Counted from the first letter of the stretch, positions 30,551 through 42,174 are shown. The stretch: 64,000 nucleotides of DNA from Flavobacteriales bacterium (GCA_016780385.1 JADHLY010000006.1:1-64000), one strand, 5' to 3'. A program made the numbers and translations. Notes: generated by a model from the letters alone, not told the origin.

Positions 30551-31702
30551 ATGACCTTCCAGGACAACGAGACCATTTCCGCGATCCGCCATATGGTCCG
30601 CGACTTTGCCAACCATGAGATGGCAGAACACATCCTTGATTGGGATGAACGTCAATTTTTCCCGCGCGACCTCTTCCGGAAGATGGGAGAGCTCGGGCTG
30701 ATGGGGATGTTGGTCCCCGAGCAGTACGGTGGAACAGGTTTGGGGTATTCCGAATACGTCGCGGCCATCGAGGAGCTGGCGGCCGTCTGTGGTTCAGTCG
30801 GTCTGAGCATGGCGGCACACAACAGTCTGTGCACCAATCACATCCTCACTTTTGGCAACGAGGACCAGAAGCAGAAATACCTCCCCAAATTGGCGTCTGG
30901 TGAGCACATCGGTGCATGGGGCTTGACGGAGGCTGGCACGGGGTCTGATGCCATGCGGATGCGCTGCACTGCAACACGTGACGGAGATGATTGGGTGCTC
31001 AATGGAACCAAGAATTGGATCACCCATGGCCTCAGTGGTGAAGTGGTCGTGGTGTTGGCGCGAACAGGAGCATTGTTGGACAGCCGCGGCATCTCAGCAT
31101 TTGTCGTGGAGCGGGGAACACCTGGGTTCAAAGGAGGCAAGAAGGAAAACAAGCTCGGCATGCGGTCCAGTGAAACCGCGGAGTTGATTTTTGAAGATTG
31201 TCGCATCCCCGGGGCGAACATTTTGGGGACCGAAGGGGATGGCTTCATTCAGGCGATGAAAATTCTGGATGGAGGCCGCATTTCCATAGCGGCTTTGTCG
31301 CTTGGGATTGGCAGGGGGGCGTTTGATGCGGCCCGCGCTTATGCCCTCCAGCGGGAGCAATTTGGCCAGCCGATTGCCCATTTTCAAGGCATCGGGTTCA
31401 AGCTAGCGGACATGGCGGTGGACATTGAGGCTTCGCGGGGATTGATTGCAAAAGCCTGTCATGCCAAGGAGAACGGCGGTGATGTAACGCGCTTCGGTGC
31501 TATGGCCAAATACCTCGCTTCAGAGGCGTGCGTCCGCATTGCCACTGACGCCGTGCAGGTGTTTGGGGGATATGGGTACACCAAGGATTTTCCGGTAGAG
31601 AAGTTTTATCGCGACGCCAAGCTGTGCACCATCGGGGAAGGCACCTCAGAGATCCAAAAGTTGGTCATCTCACGCGGACTCGTCAAGAATGGCCCTTATT
31701 GA
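30551..31702 (+). CDS. Acyl-CoA dehydrogenase
   Basis: 'GAWGLTEAGTGSDAMRMRCTA', 'NGTKNWITHG', 'FGQPIAHFQGIGFKLADMAVDIEASR', 'QVFGGYGYTKDFPVEKFYRDAKLCTIGEGTSEIQKLVISR'. Confidence 0.95.
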   Translation: MTFQDNETISAIRHMVRDFANHEMAEHILDWDERQFFPRDLFRKMGELGLMGMLVPEQYGGTGLGYSEYVAAIEELAAVCGSVGLSMAAHNSLCTNHILTFGNEDQKQKYLPKLASGEHIGAWGLTEAGTGSDAMRMRCTATRDGDDWVLNGTKNWITHGLSGEVVVVLARTGALLDSRGISAFVVERGTPGFKGGKKENKLGMRSSETAELIFEDCRIPGANILGTEGDGFIQAMKILDGGRISIAALSLGIGRGAFDAARAYALQREQFGQPIAHFQGIGFKLADMAVDIEASRGLIAKACHAKENGGDVTRFGAMAKYLASEACVRIATDAVQVFGGYGYTKDFPVEKFYRDAKLCTIGEGTSEIQKLVISRGLVKNGPY

Positions 31703-31771
31703 GCGAGATTCCTGACGAATTAGGACACAGATTTCATTATTTCAGCTATCTTCGCGACCCAATTTTTAGCC

Positions 31772-31960
31772 ATGCTCATCATTCCGGTCAAGGAGGGAGA
31801 AAACATCGAACGGGCGCTCAAGCGCTTCAAGAAGAAGTTCGATCGCACGAAAACCGGGCGTATGCTCCGGGCCCGCAAAGAGTACGTCAAGCCGAAGACG
31901 GTTCGTCGCGAGGCGATGAAGAAAGCCGTTTACAAAAACAAGAAGGCTTTGATGGGGTGA
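31772..31960 (+). CDS. rpsU: 30S ribosomal protein S21
   Basis: 62-aa basic protein 'MLIIPVKEGENIERALKRFKKKFDRTKTGRMLRARKEYVKPKTVRREAMKKAVYKNK'. Confidence 0.93.
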   Translation: MLIIPVKEGENIERALKRFKKKFDRTKTGRMLRARKEYVKPKTVRREAMKKAVYKNKKALMG

Positions 31961-32011
31961 TAATTTGCAGTATTGGTTTGGTAGGGTAATATTCGCCTTA
32001 ACCAAACCAAA

Positions 32012-32917
32012 ATGTCAATTTCGTCCACTACTCAGACGCCTCTGGCGGCTTTCCTGCACTTTCTCGAAAAAGAGAAGAGGGGTAGTGTCCACACCTTGCG
32101 ATGCTATCGCTCGGATCTCAACCAATTCCAACGTTTTCTTGCAGACCAATACGAGCATGACTCGTTGATCGCAATTGATGGAGACTGGGTGCGCGCTTGG
32201 ATCGTGCACATGATGAAGGAAGGACGCAGCCCGCGCACCATTCACCGGAAGGTGAGTGCCTTTAGAACTTTCAATCGATTTGCCCGTCGGATGTCTTACA
32301 CCGACCGGGATCCCAGCAATGGAGTTTCCCTCCCCAAGCTTGAAAAACGGGTCAGGGAAGTTGTTCCAGAGCGCATGATGGTGTCTCTGCTTGATGGCTC
32401 TGTCTTTCCCGAGAGTTGGTCAGGATTGCGAGACCGGTTGATGATGACCTTGCTCTATGAGACGGGTATTCGTCAAGAGGAGCTCATCACCTTGCTTCAT
32501 GTTGATGTCAACGTCAGCCGCAAGACCATCAAGGTGACGGGCAAGGGGGGCAAGGACCGCTATATCCCCATTTCAGACGCGACCATTGATCTGGCCGAAG
32601 ATTACATGCGGTCCAGGCCAGGCGACAGCGAGCGTTTGCTCGTGACAGACGGCGGAAGGGAGCTGTATCCAGCATTTGTTTACCGCAGGGTTAATCACTA
32701 TATTACTGAAGCAAGCTCGCTTAACAAGTGTAGTGCGCACGTCATCCGACATTCGTTCGCAACGCACCTTCTCAATCGCGGTGCGGACATCAATGCCGTG
32801 AAGGAATTGCTCGGTCACAGTAGTTTGAATGCGACCCAGCATTACACCCACGTCACCTCCACTCGGATGAAAGACGTGCACAAGGGATCTCCACTTGATA
32901 CGCGAGGCATCTTCTGA
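32012..32917 (+). CDS. Tyrosine recombinase XerC/XerD type
   Basis: Catalytic pattern 'TGIRQEELITL', 'HVIRHSFATHLLNRGADINAVKELLGHSSLNATQHYTHV'; N-terminal core-binding SAM-like domain. Confidence 0.93.
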   Translation: MSISSTTQTPLAAFLHFLEKEKRGSVHTLRCYRSDLNQFQRFLADQYEHDSLIAIDGDWVRAWIVHMMKEGRSPRTIHRKVSAFRTFNRFARRMSYTDRDPSNGVSLPKLEKRVREVVPERMMVSLLDGSVFPESWSGLRDRLMMTLLYETGIRQEELITLLHVDVNVSRKTIKVTGKGGKDRYIPISDATIDLAEDYMRSRPGDSERLLVTDGGRELYPAFVYRRVNHYITEASSLNKCSAHVIRHSFATHLLNRGADINAVKELLGHSSLNATQHYTHVTSTRMKDVHKGSPLDTRGIF

Positions 32918-32940
32918 AGTCTCACCCTCAAGTGATATCC

Positions 32941-33234
32941 ATGCAAACTCAAGTACAGTCCATTCACTTCAAAGCTGACAGCAAGCTGGTCAGTTTCGTC
33001 AAAGAGAAGCTCAACAAGCTCACCCTGTTTCACCCGGGCATTATTTCGGCCGATGTGGCCATACGCGTCGAGAAGGATCAGGAGCGAGAAAACAAGTGTG
33101 TTGACATCAAATTGAGCGTACCTGGACCTGACTTGTTCAGCAGCCGTAAGGCGACTTCATTCGAAGAGGCCGTTGTAGAGGCCACAGAAGCCCTGCGTCG
33201 ACAGTTGGAAAAGGCCCGCAATCGCGCGGCCTGA
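32941..33234 (+). CDS. hpf: Ribosome hibernation promoting factor / RaiA family
   Basis: Short ~97 aa 'MQTQVQSIHFKADSKLVSFVKEKLNKLTLFHPGIISADVAIRVEKD...FEEAVVEATEALRRQLEKAR'. Confidence 0.85.
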   Translation: MQTQVQSIHFKADSKLVSFVKEKLNKLTLFHPGIISADVAIRVEKDQERENKCVDIKLSVPGPDLFSSRKATSFEEAVVEATEALRRQLEKARNRAA

Positions 33235-33275
33235 CTGCATTTATGAATTCCACCTAAACAGAAAGGCTTCGTCCA

Positions 33276-33305
33276 TTGTGGGCAAGTTTTTCTGCGCTAC
33301 ATTTG
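33276..33305 (+). promoter_or_regulatory. Bacteroidota-type promoter for the tRNA-tuf operon
   Basis: TTG (33276-33278)-N19-TACATTTG (33298-33305), matches TTG/TAnnTTTG. Confidence 0.55.
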
Positions 33306-33335
33306 CCCTCCCGAAATCGGGGAGGGCTTTTTTTT
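33305..33335 (+). terminator. Rho-independent terminator (after hpf) overlapping the tRNA-tuf promoter region
   Basis: GCCCTCCCGAAATCGGGGAGGGC followed by 8 T. Confidence 0.75.
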
Positions 33336-33355
33336 GCCCTTGTTCTTTGACAGAG

Positions 33356-33429
33356 GCCGGTGTAGCTCAGTTGGCCAGAGCAGCTGATTTGTAATCAGCG
33401 GGTCGGGGGTTCGAATCCCTCCACCGGCT
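33356..33429 (+). tRNA. tRNA-Thr (TGT)
   Basis: Acceptor GCCGGTG/CACCGGC, loop with TGT, GGTTCGAATCC T-arm. Confidence 0.95.
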
Positions 33430-33454
33430 CCCTACATCGACCAAAAATTCTCTT

Positions 33455-33537
33455 GGGGATACGCCGGAGTTGGAGAGCCGGGGCAGACTGTAAATCTGTT
33501 GTCTATGACTGAATAGGTTCGAATCCTATTATCCCCA
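33455..33537 (+). tRNA. tRNA-Tyr (GTA)
   Basis: Acceptor GGGGATA/TATCCCC, anticodon GTA in CAGACTGTAAATCTG, long variable arm (class II), 83 nt. Confidence 0.95.
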
Positions 33538-33559
33538 CACCACGCCTTTAAAATGGCAA

Positions 33560-33633
<74 letters not shown>

Positions 33634-33673
33634 AAGAATACGGTATGCGTCCAACGGGACGATACCAACCACT

Positions 33674-33745
33674 GCCGATGTAGCTCAGGGGTAGAGCGCT
33701 TCCTTGGTAAGGAAGAGGTCACGGGTTCAATTCCCGTCATTGGCT
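33674..33745 (+). tRNA. tRNA-Thr (GGT)
   Basis: Acceptor GCCGATG/CATTGGC, CTTCC-TTGGTAA-GGAAG anticodon arm; CCA encoded at 33746-33748. Confidence 0.95.
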
Positions 33746-33798
33746 CCATTGCACAGTGAAATAGAATCCTTTAATCGTTAACTCTAAACAAACCAATC

Positions 33799-34983
33799 AT
33801 GGCTAAAGAAACGTTCGATCGTTCCAAGCCGCACGTGAACATCGGGACCCTCGGTCACGTTGACCACGGCAAGACGACCCTTACCGCAGCTATCACGAAA
33901 GTGATGGCTGATGCCGGCTACAGCGAGGCTTCCTCGTTTGATCAAATTGACAACGCTCCCGAGGAAAAGGAGCGTGGTATTACCATTAACTCTTCACACG
34001 TTGAGTATGCGACGGAGAACCGTCACTACGCGCACGTTGACTGCCCAGGTCACGCGGACTACGTGAAGAACATGGTAACGGGTGCTGCCCAGATGGACGG
34101 CGCCATCCTCGTGGTGGCTGCGACTGACGGCCCCATGCCTCAGACCCGCGAGCACATCTTGCTCGGACGTCAGGTAGGTGTCCCACGTATCGTGCCTTTC
34201 CTCAACAAAGTCGACATGGTCGATGACGAGGAGTTGCTCGAGCTCGTAGAGATGGAGGTGCGCGAGCTCCTCAGCTTCTATGAGTACGATGGAGACAACG
34301 TGCCTTGCATCCAGGGTTCTGCCCTCGGCGCCCTCAATGGCGAGCAGAAGTGGGTTGACACTGTACTCGAGCTGATGAAGGCTGTAGACGAGTACATTGA
34401 GCTCCCAGTTCGCGACAACGAGAAGCCTTTCTTGATGTCAGTGGAGGACGTGTTCACCATCACAGGTCGTGGAACGGTGGCTACCGGTCGTATCGAGACG
34501 GGTATCATCAATACCGGCGACGAGGTCGACATCCTCGGTCTGAATGCCGAAGGCATGAAGTCCACCATCACGGGTGTTGAGATGTTCCGTAAGATTTTGG
34601 ACCGTGGTGAGGCTGGCGACAACGTCGGTTTGCTCCTCCGTGGTATCGACAAGAAGGACATCAAGCGTGGTATGGTAATCGCTGCTCCTGGCACGGTGAC
34701 TCCCCACAGCAAGTTCAAGGCTGAGGTCTACATCCTGAAGAAGGAAGAAGGCGGACGTCACACTCCTTTCCACAACAAGTACCGTCCCCAGTTCTACTTC
34801 CGTACAACGGACGTAACCGGTGAAATCATCCTCGAGGAAGGCCGCGAGATGGTGATGCCTGGTGATAACGTGACCATTTCTGTAGAGTTGATCTACGGTG
34901 TGGCCATGTCTCCAGGTCTGCGTTTCGCTATCCGTGAGGGTGGCCGTACCGTGGGTGCTGGACAGGTGACCGAGCTTAGCTGA
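33799..34983 (+). CDS. tuf: Translation elongation factor Tu
   Basis: '[22 protein letters not shown]', '[39 protein letters not shown]', 394 aa. Confidence 0.98.
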   Translation: MAKETFDRSKPHVNIGTLGHVDHGKTTLTAAITKVMADAGYSEASSFDQIDNAPEEKERGITINSSHVEYATENRHYAHVDCPGHADYVKNMVTGAAQMDGAILVVAATDGPMPQTREHILLGRQVGVPRIVPFLNKVDMVDDEELLELVEMEVRELLSFYEYDGDNVPCIQGSALGALNGEQKWVDTVLELMKAVDEYIELPVRDNEKPFLMSVEDVFTITGRGTVATGRIETGIINTGDEVDILGLNAEGMKSTITGVEMFRKILDRGEAGDNVGLLLRGIDKKDIKRGMVIAAPGTVTPHSKFKAEVYILKKEEGGRHTPFHNKYRPQFYFRTTDVTGEIILEEGREMVMPGDNVTISVELIYGVAMSPGLRFAIREGGRTVGAGQVTELS

Positions 34984-35053
34984 GCTTCGGTATTTGACTG
35001 AATACAAATCAGGGGAAAGAAGGTGGCCAAAGGGCCATCTTCTTTCGCCGTCT

Positions 35054-35126
35054 ACGGGCATAGCTCAATTGGTAGAGTAGCGGTCTCCAAAACCGTTGGT
35101 TGCAGGTTCGAGTCCTGCTGCCCGTG
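35054..35126 (+). tRNA. tRNA-Trp (CCA)
   Basis: Acceptor ACGGGCA/TGCCCGT, anticodon loop CTCCAAA; located between tuf and secE. Confidence 0.95.
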
Positions 35127-35144
35127 CAAACACACCGAATCGAA

Positions 35145-35366
35145 ATGGCAAACGTCATAGAATACGTAAAGGATAGCTACACCGAACTGGTGGAGCGTGT
35201 GACCTGGCCTGGCCCCAAGCAGTTGCAAGAGGCCTCAGTGTTGGTCTTTATCGCTTCCCTCCTCATTGCGGGCATTGTGTTCGCCATGGATTGGGTGTTT
35301 GGAGTGAATTCATCTGAGAGCATCTGGCAAGGTGTGATCGGTTTGATCTACACCTACGTCATTTGA
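35145..35366 (+). CDS. secE: Preprotein translocase subunit SecE
   Basis: '[52 protein letters not shown]', short single-TM protein before nusG. Confidence 0.93.
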   Translation: MANVIEYVKDSYTELVERVTWPGPKQLQEASVLVFIASLLIAGIVFAMDWVFGVNSSESIWQGVIGLIYTYVI

Positions 35367-35380
35367 ACGCCGCCAAGACC

Positions 35381-35932
35381 ATGAGCGAAATCGACAAGAA
35401 GTGGTACGTAGTGCGCGCCATCGGTGGGCAGGAGAACAAGGCCAAGGGTTTCCTGGAGTCTGAAATTTCCGCTGCCGGCTTGTCTGATTATGTGGGGCAA
35501 ATCCTGATCCCAACGGAAAAGGTGCTCCAAATCAAGAATGGCAAGAAAGTGACCAAAGAGCGCAACCACTATCCCGGATACGTGTTTGTGGAGTGTGCTT
35601 TGGTGGGAGAGGTGCCCCACGTCATTCGGAACACCCCGAGTGTCATTGGGTTCCTCGGTGCGGAAAAGAGGGGAGACCCCCTTCCATTGCGCGCCAACGA
35701 GGTGAGCCGAATGTTGGGTCGTGTGGACGAGCTGGCAGAAAGCGAACAGGAATTGTCAATTCCTTATAAGGTTGGAGAGGTCGTCAAGGTGGGCGATGGG
35801 CCATTTAATGGTTTCCATGGCACCATTGAGGAGATCAACGAGGAGAAGCGTAAGCTGAAGGTGATGGTGAAGATTTTTGGAAGGAAGACCCCCGTCGAAC
35901 TGGGCTTCCTCCAAGTGGAGAAAGAAGCCTGA
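35381..35932 (+). CDS. nusG: Transcription termination/antitermination factor NusG
   Basis: '[24 protein letters not shown]...[11 protein letters not shown]', KOW region '[51 protein letters not shown]'. Confidence 0.95.
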   Translation: MSEIDKKWYVVRAIGGQENKAKGFLESEISAAGLSDYVGQILIPTEKVLQIKNGKKVTKERNHYPGYVFVECALVGEVPHVIRNTPSVIGFLGAEKRGDPLPLRANEVSRMLGRVDELAESEQELSIPYKVGEVVKVGDGPFNGFHGTIEEINEEKRKLKVMVKIFGRKTPVELGFLQVEKEA

Positions 35933-36061
35933 GGCAACAACGAGTTATCACTGAATCAAGAGTACCCAATATAAACCGGAACAGCCAGGACGACCCGTGC
36001 CCTGTACCAGAATGCTTCCCTGGACACTGCGGCCGACCTGTTCATTATAAATAATAGATCC

Positions 36062-36499
36062 ATGGCTAAAGAAGTCGCCAAAATGGTCAAACTGCAAGTG
36101 AGAGGTGGCGCTGCCAACCCCTCACCACCGGTTGGTCCTGCACTTGGTGCGGCAGGTGTGAACATCATGGAATTTTGCAAGCAGTTCAATGGGCGTACCC
36201 AGGACAAAGCAGGCAAGGTTCTTCCGGTGGTCATCACCGTGTACAGTGATAAGTCTTTTGACTTCATCATCAAGACACCGCCCGCAGCAGTGCAACTCAT
36301 GGAAGCTGCCAAATTGAAGAAGGGTTCTCCGGAATCCAACCGACAGAAGGTGGGTAAAGTGACGTGGGACCAGGTCCGCGTAATTGCAGAGGACAAGATG
36401 CCCGATCTCAATTGCTTCTCCATCGAATCCGCCATGAAGGTGGTCGCTGGAACAGCAAGGAGTATGGGGCTGAATGTGACCGGCGATTCGCCATTCTGA
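36062..36499 (+). CDS. rplK: 50S ribosomal protein L11
   Basis: '[44 protein letters not shown]'. Confidence 0.97.
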   Translation: MAKEVAKMVKLQVRGGAANPSPPVGPALGAAGVNIMEFCKQFNGRTQDKAGKVLPVVITVYSDKSFDFIIKTPPAAVQLMEAAKLKKGSPESNRQKVGKVTWDQVRVIAEDKMPDLNCFSIESAMKVVAGTARSMGLNVTGDSPF

Positions 36500-36518
36500 T
36501 CGTCAATCATCAGACACT

Positions 36519-37214
36519 ATGGCAAAATTGACACGCAATCGCAAGGCCGCACTCGACAAGTTCGATGTGGACCAGGCGTATTCGCTCGACGAGGCAGCAG
36601 GCATCGTGAAGGAAATTTCCTCCACGAAGTTTGACTCCTCAGTCGACCTCGCCGTCAGCCTCGGCGTGGACCCGCGTAGGGCCAACCAAATGGTGCGCGG
36701 CACGGTTTCCCTTCCTCACGGAAGCGGAAAGAACGTGCGCGTACTGGTGCTTTGCACTCCCGACAAGGAAGCAGAAGCCAAGGAAGCCGGAGCGGACCAC
36801 GTTGGTCTCGATGAATATGTCGAGAAGATTAAAGGCGGATGGACCGATGTGGACGTGATCGTCACGACCCCCCAAGTGATGGGTAAAGTAGGTGCGCTGG
36901 GCCGAGTTCTCGGACCACGTGGCCTGATGCCCAACCCGAAATCGGGTACTGTCACTATGGAGGTCGGGAAGGCCGTCCAGGACGTTAAGGCAGGTAAAAT
37001 CGATTTCAAGGTGGACAAGTACGGCATCATCCATGCTTCCGTAGGGAAGGTGAGTTTCTCCAAGGAGAAGCTCAAGGAGAATGCCAACGAAGTCCTTCAA
37101 ACCTTGGTTCGTTTGCGCCCGTCTGCTGCAAAGGGCACCTACATCAAGAGCGTTTATTTGAGCTCTACGATGTCTCCCGGTGTCCGGATTGAATCGAAGT
37201 CGCTTAACAGCTGA
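36519..37214 (+). CDS. rplA: 50S ribosomal protein L1
   Basis: '[40 protein letters not shown]', '[19 protein letters not shown]'. Confidence 0.97.
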   Translation: MAKLTRNRKAALDKFDVDQAYSLDEAAGIVKEISSTKFDSSVDLAVSLGVDPRRANQMVRGTVSLPHGSGKNVRVLVLCTPDKEAEAKEAGADHVGLDEYVEKIKGGWTDVDVIVTTPQVMGKVGALGRVLGPRGLMPNPKSGTVTMEVGKAVQDVKAGKIDFKVDKYGIIHASVGKVSFSKEKLKENANEVLQTLVRLRPSAAKGTYIKSVYLSSTMSPGVRIESKSLNS

Positions 37215-37225
37215 ACCAGGAACCC

Positions 37226-37750
37226 ATGACACGCGAAGAGAAAAACCAAGCGATCGAGGAGCTCCAGGCCATGCTGAAGGACACCAATGTGGTGTACTTG
37301 ACAGATGCTTCGAGCTTGAATTCCGCGGATACGACAAAGCTGCGCGGGGAATGCTACAAGGCCGACATCAATATGCAAGTGGTGAAAAACACACTGCTGC
37401 GCATCGCGATGGAACGTACTGAAGACCGTGAATACGGAGAGCTGTACGAAGTGCTGAAGGGGCAAACCGCTTTGATGACCAGCACGGTAGGGAATGCCCC
37501 CGCCAAGCTCATCAAAGAGTTCCGCAAAAGAAATGAGCGTCCCCTTTTGAAGGGCGCTTATGTCGAAGAGGCGGTGTATATCGGTGACGAACAATTGACG
37601 GCGCTCACGGAAATCAAGAGCAAAGAGGAACTCGTTGGAGAACTCATTGGCTTGCTCCAAAGCCCCATCAAGAACGTACTCGGTTCATTGCAATCCGGTG
37701 GAAACACCATTTCCGGACTGGTCAAAGCACTTTCTGAAAGGGAAGCTTGA
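37226..37750 (+). CDS. rplJ: 50S ribosomal protein L10
   Basis: 'REEKNQAIEELQAMLKDTNVVYLTDASSLNSADTTKLRGECYKADINMQVVKNTLLRIAME', position between rplA and rplL. Confidence 0.95.
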   Translation: MTREEKNQAIEELQAMLKDTNVVYLTDASSLNSADTTKLRGECYKADINMQVVKNTLLRIAMERTEDREYGELYEVLKGQTALMTSTVGNAPAKLIKEFRKRNERPLLKGAYVEEAVYIGDEQLTALTEIKSKEELVGELIGLLQSPIKNVLGSLQSGGNTISGLVKALSEREA

Positions 37751-37799
37751 TTTTGACACCTATATCAACCCAAACTAGTAACCCACAATTCAATATATC

Positions 37800-38180
37800 A
37801 TGGCTGATTTGAAAACCATGGCGGAATCGCTGGTCAACCTCACTGTAAAGGAGGTCAGCGAACTCGCAGATATCCTCAAAGATGAGTATGGCATTGAGCC
37901 CGCAGCTGCTGCGGCCGTTGTCGCTGGTCCCGCCGCTGGCGATGGCGAAGGCGGCGGTGGTGCTGAGCAGACCGAGTTCGACGTGATCCTCAAGGCCGCT
38001 GGTGCTTCTAAGCTCGCCGTTGTGAAGCTCGTCAAAGAGCTGACCGGTGAGGGACTGAAGGAGGCCAAAGGCATCGTTGACGGCGCACCCGCCACCCTTA
38101 AGGAGGGCGTCGCCAAAGACGAGGCTGAAGCCCTCAAGTCACAACTCGAGGAAGCCGGCGCTGAGGTTGAGATCAAGTAA
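37800..38180 (+). CDS. rplL: 50S ribosomal protein L7/L12
   Basis: '[69 protein letters not shown]'. Confidence 0.97.
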   Translation: MADLKTMAESLVNLTVKEVSELADILKDEYGIEPAAAAAVVAGPAAGDGEGGGGAEQTEFDVILKAAGASKLAVVKLVKELTGEGLKEAKGIVDGAPATLKEGVAKDEAEALKSQLEEAGAEVEIK

Positions 38181-38201
38181 GATCACAACCCGCTGAATTT
38201 C

Positions 38202-38240
38202 AGGAGGTCAGGCTGGGCGCAGGTCCCGGTCTGACCTTCT
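38202..38240 (+). terminator. Putative rplL-rpoB attenuator hairpin
   Basis: AGGAGGTCAG ... CTGACCTTCT stem (10 bp with one G-U) enclosing GGG...CCC; only weakly T-rich downstream. Confidence 0.5.
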
Positions 38241-38320
38241 TGTACCCTGTATTTCGCAGGTTACGCCCCAAAACCAACCTGCACCACTGCGATTTGTTCC
38301 TCCCTCGTTAAGCCGCCCCC

Positions 38321-41300
38321 ATGTTGACGCCACAACTGCAGCAGCGACATTCTTTCGCCACTACCACCCCGGACATTCCATATCCGGATTTCCTTGACAT
38401 TCAATTGCGGTCCTTCCGCGAATTCTTCCAGCTTGAGACCAAGCCAGAGGACCGCGACACGGAGGGATTGTTCAAGGTGTTCAACGAGAATTTCCCCATC
38501 ACGGACACCCGCAACCAGTTTGTGTTGGAGTTCCTTGACTACTTCATCGATCCTCCGCGCTACAGCATTGAAGAGTGTATCGAGCGGGGACTGACCTACA
38601 GCGTACCGCTCAAAGCGAAGCTGAAGTTGTACTGCACCGACCCGGAGCACGAGGATTTTGAAACGATTGTGCAGGATGTGTACCTCGGTACCATTCCTTA
38701 CATGACGCCCCGCGGTTCCTTCGTTGTGAACGGTGCCGAGCGCATCATCGTCAACCAGCTTCACCGTTCTCCTGGTGTATTCTTCGGCCAGAGCCGTCAC
38801 GCCAACGGGACGAAGCTTTACAGCGCTCGCATCATCCCATTCAAGGGCAGTTGGATTGAATTCGCTACCGACATTAACAGCGTGATGTACGCGTACATCG
38901 ACAGGAAGAAAAAGCTTCCCGTCACGACGTTGCTCCGCTCCATCGGCTACGAATCCGACCGGGACATTCTCGGCATTTTTGACCTCGCTGAGGAAGTGAA
39001 GGTGTCAAAGGCCGGTGTCAAGCGTGTATTGGGCCGCAAGTTGGCCGCCCGTGTGTTGAAGACGTGGATTGAGGACTTCGTGGACGAGGATACCGGCGAG
39101 GTGGTCAGCATCGAGCGGAACGAGCTGGTGCTCGACCGCGATACTGTGCTGGAAAAGGAACACATCGAGCTCATCGTTGATTCTGGTGTCAAGAACATCA
39201 TTCTGCACAAGGAGGACATCAACCAGGCCGACTACGCGATCATCCACAACACCCTTCAAAAGGACCCTTCCAACAGTGAGAAGGAGGCCGTGGAGTACAT
39301 CTACCGTCAATTGCGGAACGCGGAGCCGCCAGACATGGAGACGGCCCGCGGTGTGATCGATAAGCTGTTCTTCTCTGAGCAGCGTTACGACCTCGGAGAG
39401 GTGGGACGTTTCCGGATCAACCGGAAGTTGGGCATCGACATGTCCGAAGAGTCACGCACGCTGACCAAGGACGACATCATCCTGATCATCAAGTTCCTCA
39501 TCGACCTCGTGAACTCGAAGTCAGATGTGGACGACATCGACCACTTGTCCAACCGTCGTATCCGTACGGTGGGTGAGCAGCTGCACAACCAGTTCGGCGT
39601 CGGTTTGGCCCGCATGGCCCGCACGATTCGCGAGCGGATGAACGTCCGCGACAACGAGGTCTTCACGCCAACGGACTTGATCAACGCCAAGACGCTGAGC
39701 TCAGTGATCAATTCGTTCTTCGGAACGAACCAGCTGAGCCAGTTCATGGACCAGACCAACCCACTGAGTGAGGTGACGCACAAGCGGCGGATCTCTGCCC
39801 TCGGTCCCGGTGGTCTCTCCCGTGAGCGCGCAGGTTTTGAGGTGCGAGACGTACACTACACACACTACGGCCGTCTGTGCACCATTGAGACGCCTGAGGG
39901 ACCCAACATTGGTTTGATCAGCTCGCTCTGTGTCTACGCCAAGGTGAACCGCCTCGGATTCATCGAGACGCCTTACCGCGAGGTGAACGAGGGTGTCGCA
40001 CGTGTAGGAGGTGAAGGCATCAGCTACCTCTCTGCGGAGGAAGAAGACAGCGCCACCATCGCTCAGGCGACGGTGGGCCTGAATGACGATGGAACGTTTA
40101 AGAACGACATCATCAAGGCCCGCTTGCAGGGTGACTTCCCACTTGTAGCGCCGACGGAAATCAAGTACGTGGACGTGGCACCGAACCAGATCGCATCCAT
40201 CGCGGCCTCGTTGATTCCATTCTTGGAGAACGACGACGCGAACCGTGCGCTGATGGGATCCAACATGATGCGTCAGGCCGTCCCGTTGATGCGCCCCAAC
40301 AGCCCCATCGTGGGTACGGGCCTCGAAGGTCAGGTGGCACGTGATAGTCGAGTGTTGATCACCGCGGAAGCGGATGGCGTGGTGGAATATGTGGACGGCA
40401 ATGAGATTCACATCCGCTACCACATGGATGAGAACGACCGTCTCGTCTCATTTGAGGAGGACATCAAAGTCTACAACATCACCAAGTTTGCCAAGACCAA
40501 CCAAGGGACTTGCATCAACCTCAGTCCGATTGTGTCCAAGGGCATGCGGGTGGAGCGCGGTGATATTCTCGTGGAAGGGTATTCCACCCAGGCCGGTGAG
40601 TTGGCCCTCGGTCAGAATATGAAGGTGGCCTTCATGCCATGGAAGGGTTACAACTTTGAGGATGCGATTGTCATCAGTGACCGCGTGGTGCGGGAGGACG
40701 TCTTCACGTCCATGCACGTGACCGAATACAGCCTTGAGGTACGTGACACAAAGCGCGGTCAGGAGGAGTTGACGGCGGACATTCCAAACGTCAGTGAGGA
40801 AGCCACGAAAGACCTGGACGAGAACGGATTGATCCGCATTGGTGCCCATGTGGGTGCAGGCGACATTCTGATTGGTAAGATCACGCCGAAAGGTGAGAGC
40901 GACCCCAGTCCAGAGGAGAAGCTGCTGCGCGCCATTTTCGGTGACAGGGCGGGTGATGTCAAGGACGCTTCATTGAAGGTCGGACCGAGCGCGACGGGTG
41001 TGGTCATCGACAAGATGCTCTTCTCCCGCATGGTCAAAGACCGCAAGTCAAAGGCGGCCGACAAGGCAGTGCTCGAGATGATCGATGCTGAGTTTGATCA
41101 AGAGGCGGCAGCATTGCGCAAGACCCTCGTTGAGAAGCTCATGAAGGTCATTGGTGGCAGGACGTCACAAGGCGTGCAGAACTACTACAAGGAGATGCAA
41201 ATCAAGAAGGGCGTGAAGTTTACGCAGCGTGCCCTTCAGACCTTGGACTACAGCATCGTCAACACCGAGGGGTGGACCCGCGATGAGGACAACAACAGCC

Positions 41301-42136
41301 TCGTGAAGCGCGTCGTCCACAACTACAACATGAAGTACAACGATCTGCTCGGCACTTTCAAGCGGAAGAAGTTCCAGGTGACGGTAGGCGATGAGCTTCC
41401 TGCAGGTATTGTGAAGCTGGCCAAGGTGTTTGTCGCCAACAAGCGGAAGCTGAAGGTGGGAGACAAGATGGCCGGACGCCACGGTAACAAGGGCATTGTG
41501 GCCCGCATCGTGCGCCAGGAGGATATGCCGTTCCTCGAGGACGGAACGCCCGTGGACATCGTGCTCAACCCGCTGGGTGTACCCTCGCGGATGAACCTCG
41601 GTCAGATTTATGAGACGGTGCTCGGATGGGCCGGCGAGAAGCTCGGAACCAAGTTTGCAACGCCGATTTTCGACGGTGCGAGCATCGACCAGATTTCCGG
41701 ATTTACCGAGAAGGCGGGCGTGCCCAACTTCGGAGTGACCCACCTCTATGATGGTGAGACCGGAGAGCGTTTCGACCAGCCTGCTACAGTCGGCGTGATC
41801 TACATGATCAAGCTGAGCCACATGGTAGACGACAAGATGCACGCCCGTTCTATCGGACCTTACAGCCTCATTACCCAGCAGCCGTTGGGTGGTAAGGCGC
41901 AGTTCGGTGGACAGCGTTTCGGCGAGATGGAGGTATGGGCGCTCGAAGCGTTTGGTGCCTCACACATCCTTCAGGAAATCCTCACGGTCAAGTCGGACGA
42001 CGTTGTCGGCCGCGCCAAGACTTACGAGGCCATTGTAAAGGGCGACCCGATGCCAACCCCAGGCATCCCGGAGTCCTTCAACGTGCTTATGCACGAGTTG
42101 CGCGGATTGGGATTGACCGTGGCCCTCGAGGCCTGA
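38321..42136 (+). CDS. rpoB: DNA-directed RNA polymerase subunit beta
   Basis: '[68 protein letters not shown]', '[17 protein letters not shown]'. Confidence 0.99.
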   Translation: MLTPQLQQRHSFATTTPDIPYPDFLDIQLRSFREFFQLETKPEDRDTEGLFKVFNENFPITDTRNQFVLEFLDYFIDPPRYSIEECIERGLTYSVPLKAKLKLYCTDPEHEDFETIVQDVYLGTIPYMTPRGSFVVNGAERIIVNQLHRSPGVFFGQSRHANGTKLYSARIIPFKGSWIEFATDINSVMYAYIDRKKKLPVTTLLRSIGYESDRDILGIFDLAEEVKVSKAGVKRVLGRKLAARVLKTWIEDFVDEDTGEVVSIERNELVLDRDTVLEKEHIELIVDSGVKNIILHKEDINQADYAIIHNTLQKDPSNSEKEAVEYIYRQLRNAEPPDMETARGVIDKLFFSEQRYDLGEVGRFRINRKLGIDMSEESRTLTKDDIILIIKFLIDLVNSKSDVDDIDHLSNRRIRTVGEQLHNQFGVGLARMARTIRERMNVRDNEVFTPTDLINAKTLSSVINSFFGTNQLSQFMDQTNPLSEVTHKRRISALGPGGLSRERAGFEVRDVHYTHYGRLCTIETPEGPNIGLISSLCVYAKVNRLGFIETPYREVNEGVARVGGEGISYLSAEEEDSATIAQATVGLNDDGTFKNDIIKARLQGDFPLVAPTEIKYVDVAPNQIASIAASLIPFLENDDANRALMGSNMMRQAVPLMRPNSPIVGTGLEGQVARDSRVLITAEADGVVEYVDGNEIHIRYHMDENDRLVSFEEDIKVYNITKFAKTNQGTCINLSPIVSKGMRVERGDILVEGYSTQAGELALGQNMKVAFMPWKGYNFEDAIVISDRVVREDVFTSMHVTEYSLEVRDTKRGQEELTADIPNVSEEATKDLDENGLIRIGAHVGAGDILIGKITPKGESDPSPEEKLLRAIFGDRAGDVKDASLKVGPSATGVVIDKMLFSRMVKDRKSKAADKAVLEMIDAEFDQEAAALRKTLVEKLMKVIGGRTSQGVQNYYKEMQIKKGVKFTQRALQTLDYSIVNTEGWTRDEDNNSLVKRVVHNYNMKYNDLLGTFKRKKFQVTVGDELPAGIVKLAKVFVANKRKLKVGDKMAGRHGNKGIVARIVRQEDMPFLEDGTPVDIVLNPLGVPSRMNLGQIYETVLGWAGEKLGTKFATPIFDGASIDQISGFTEKAGVPNFGVTHLYDGETGERFDQPATVGVIYMIKLSHMVDDKMHARSIGPYSLITQQPLGGKAQFGGQRFGEMEVWALEAFGASHILQEILTVKSDDVVGRAKTYEAIVKGDPMPTPGIPESFNVLMHELRGLGLTVALEA

Positions 42137-42174
42137 GTTGCTCCTGCTTCTAACTTTTTGATCCTCACCAAGAG

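Noticed and set aside
32012-32917. Tyrosine recombinase as a sign of an integrated element
   Set aside because: XerC/D-like sequence between rpsU and hpf/tuf is a chromosomal housekeeping context; no att repeats, phage or transfer genes nearby.
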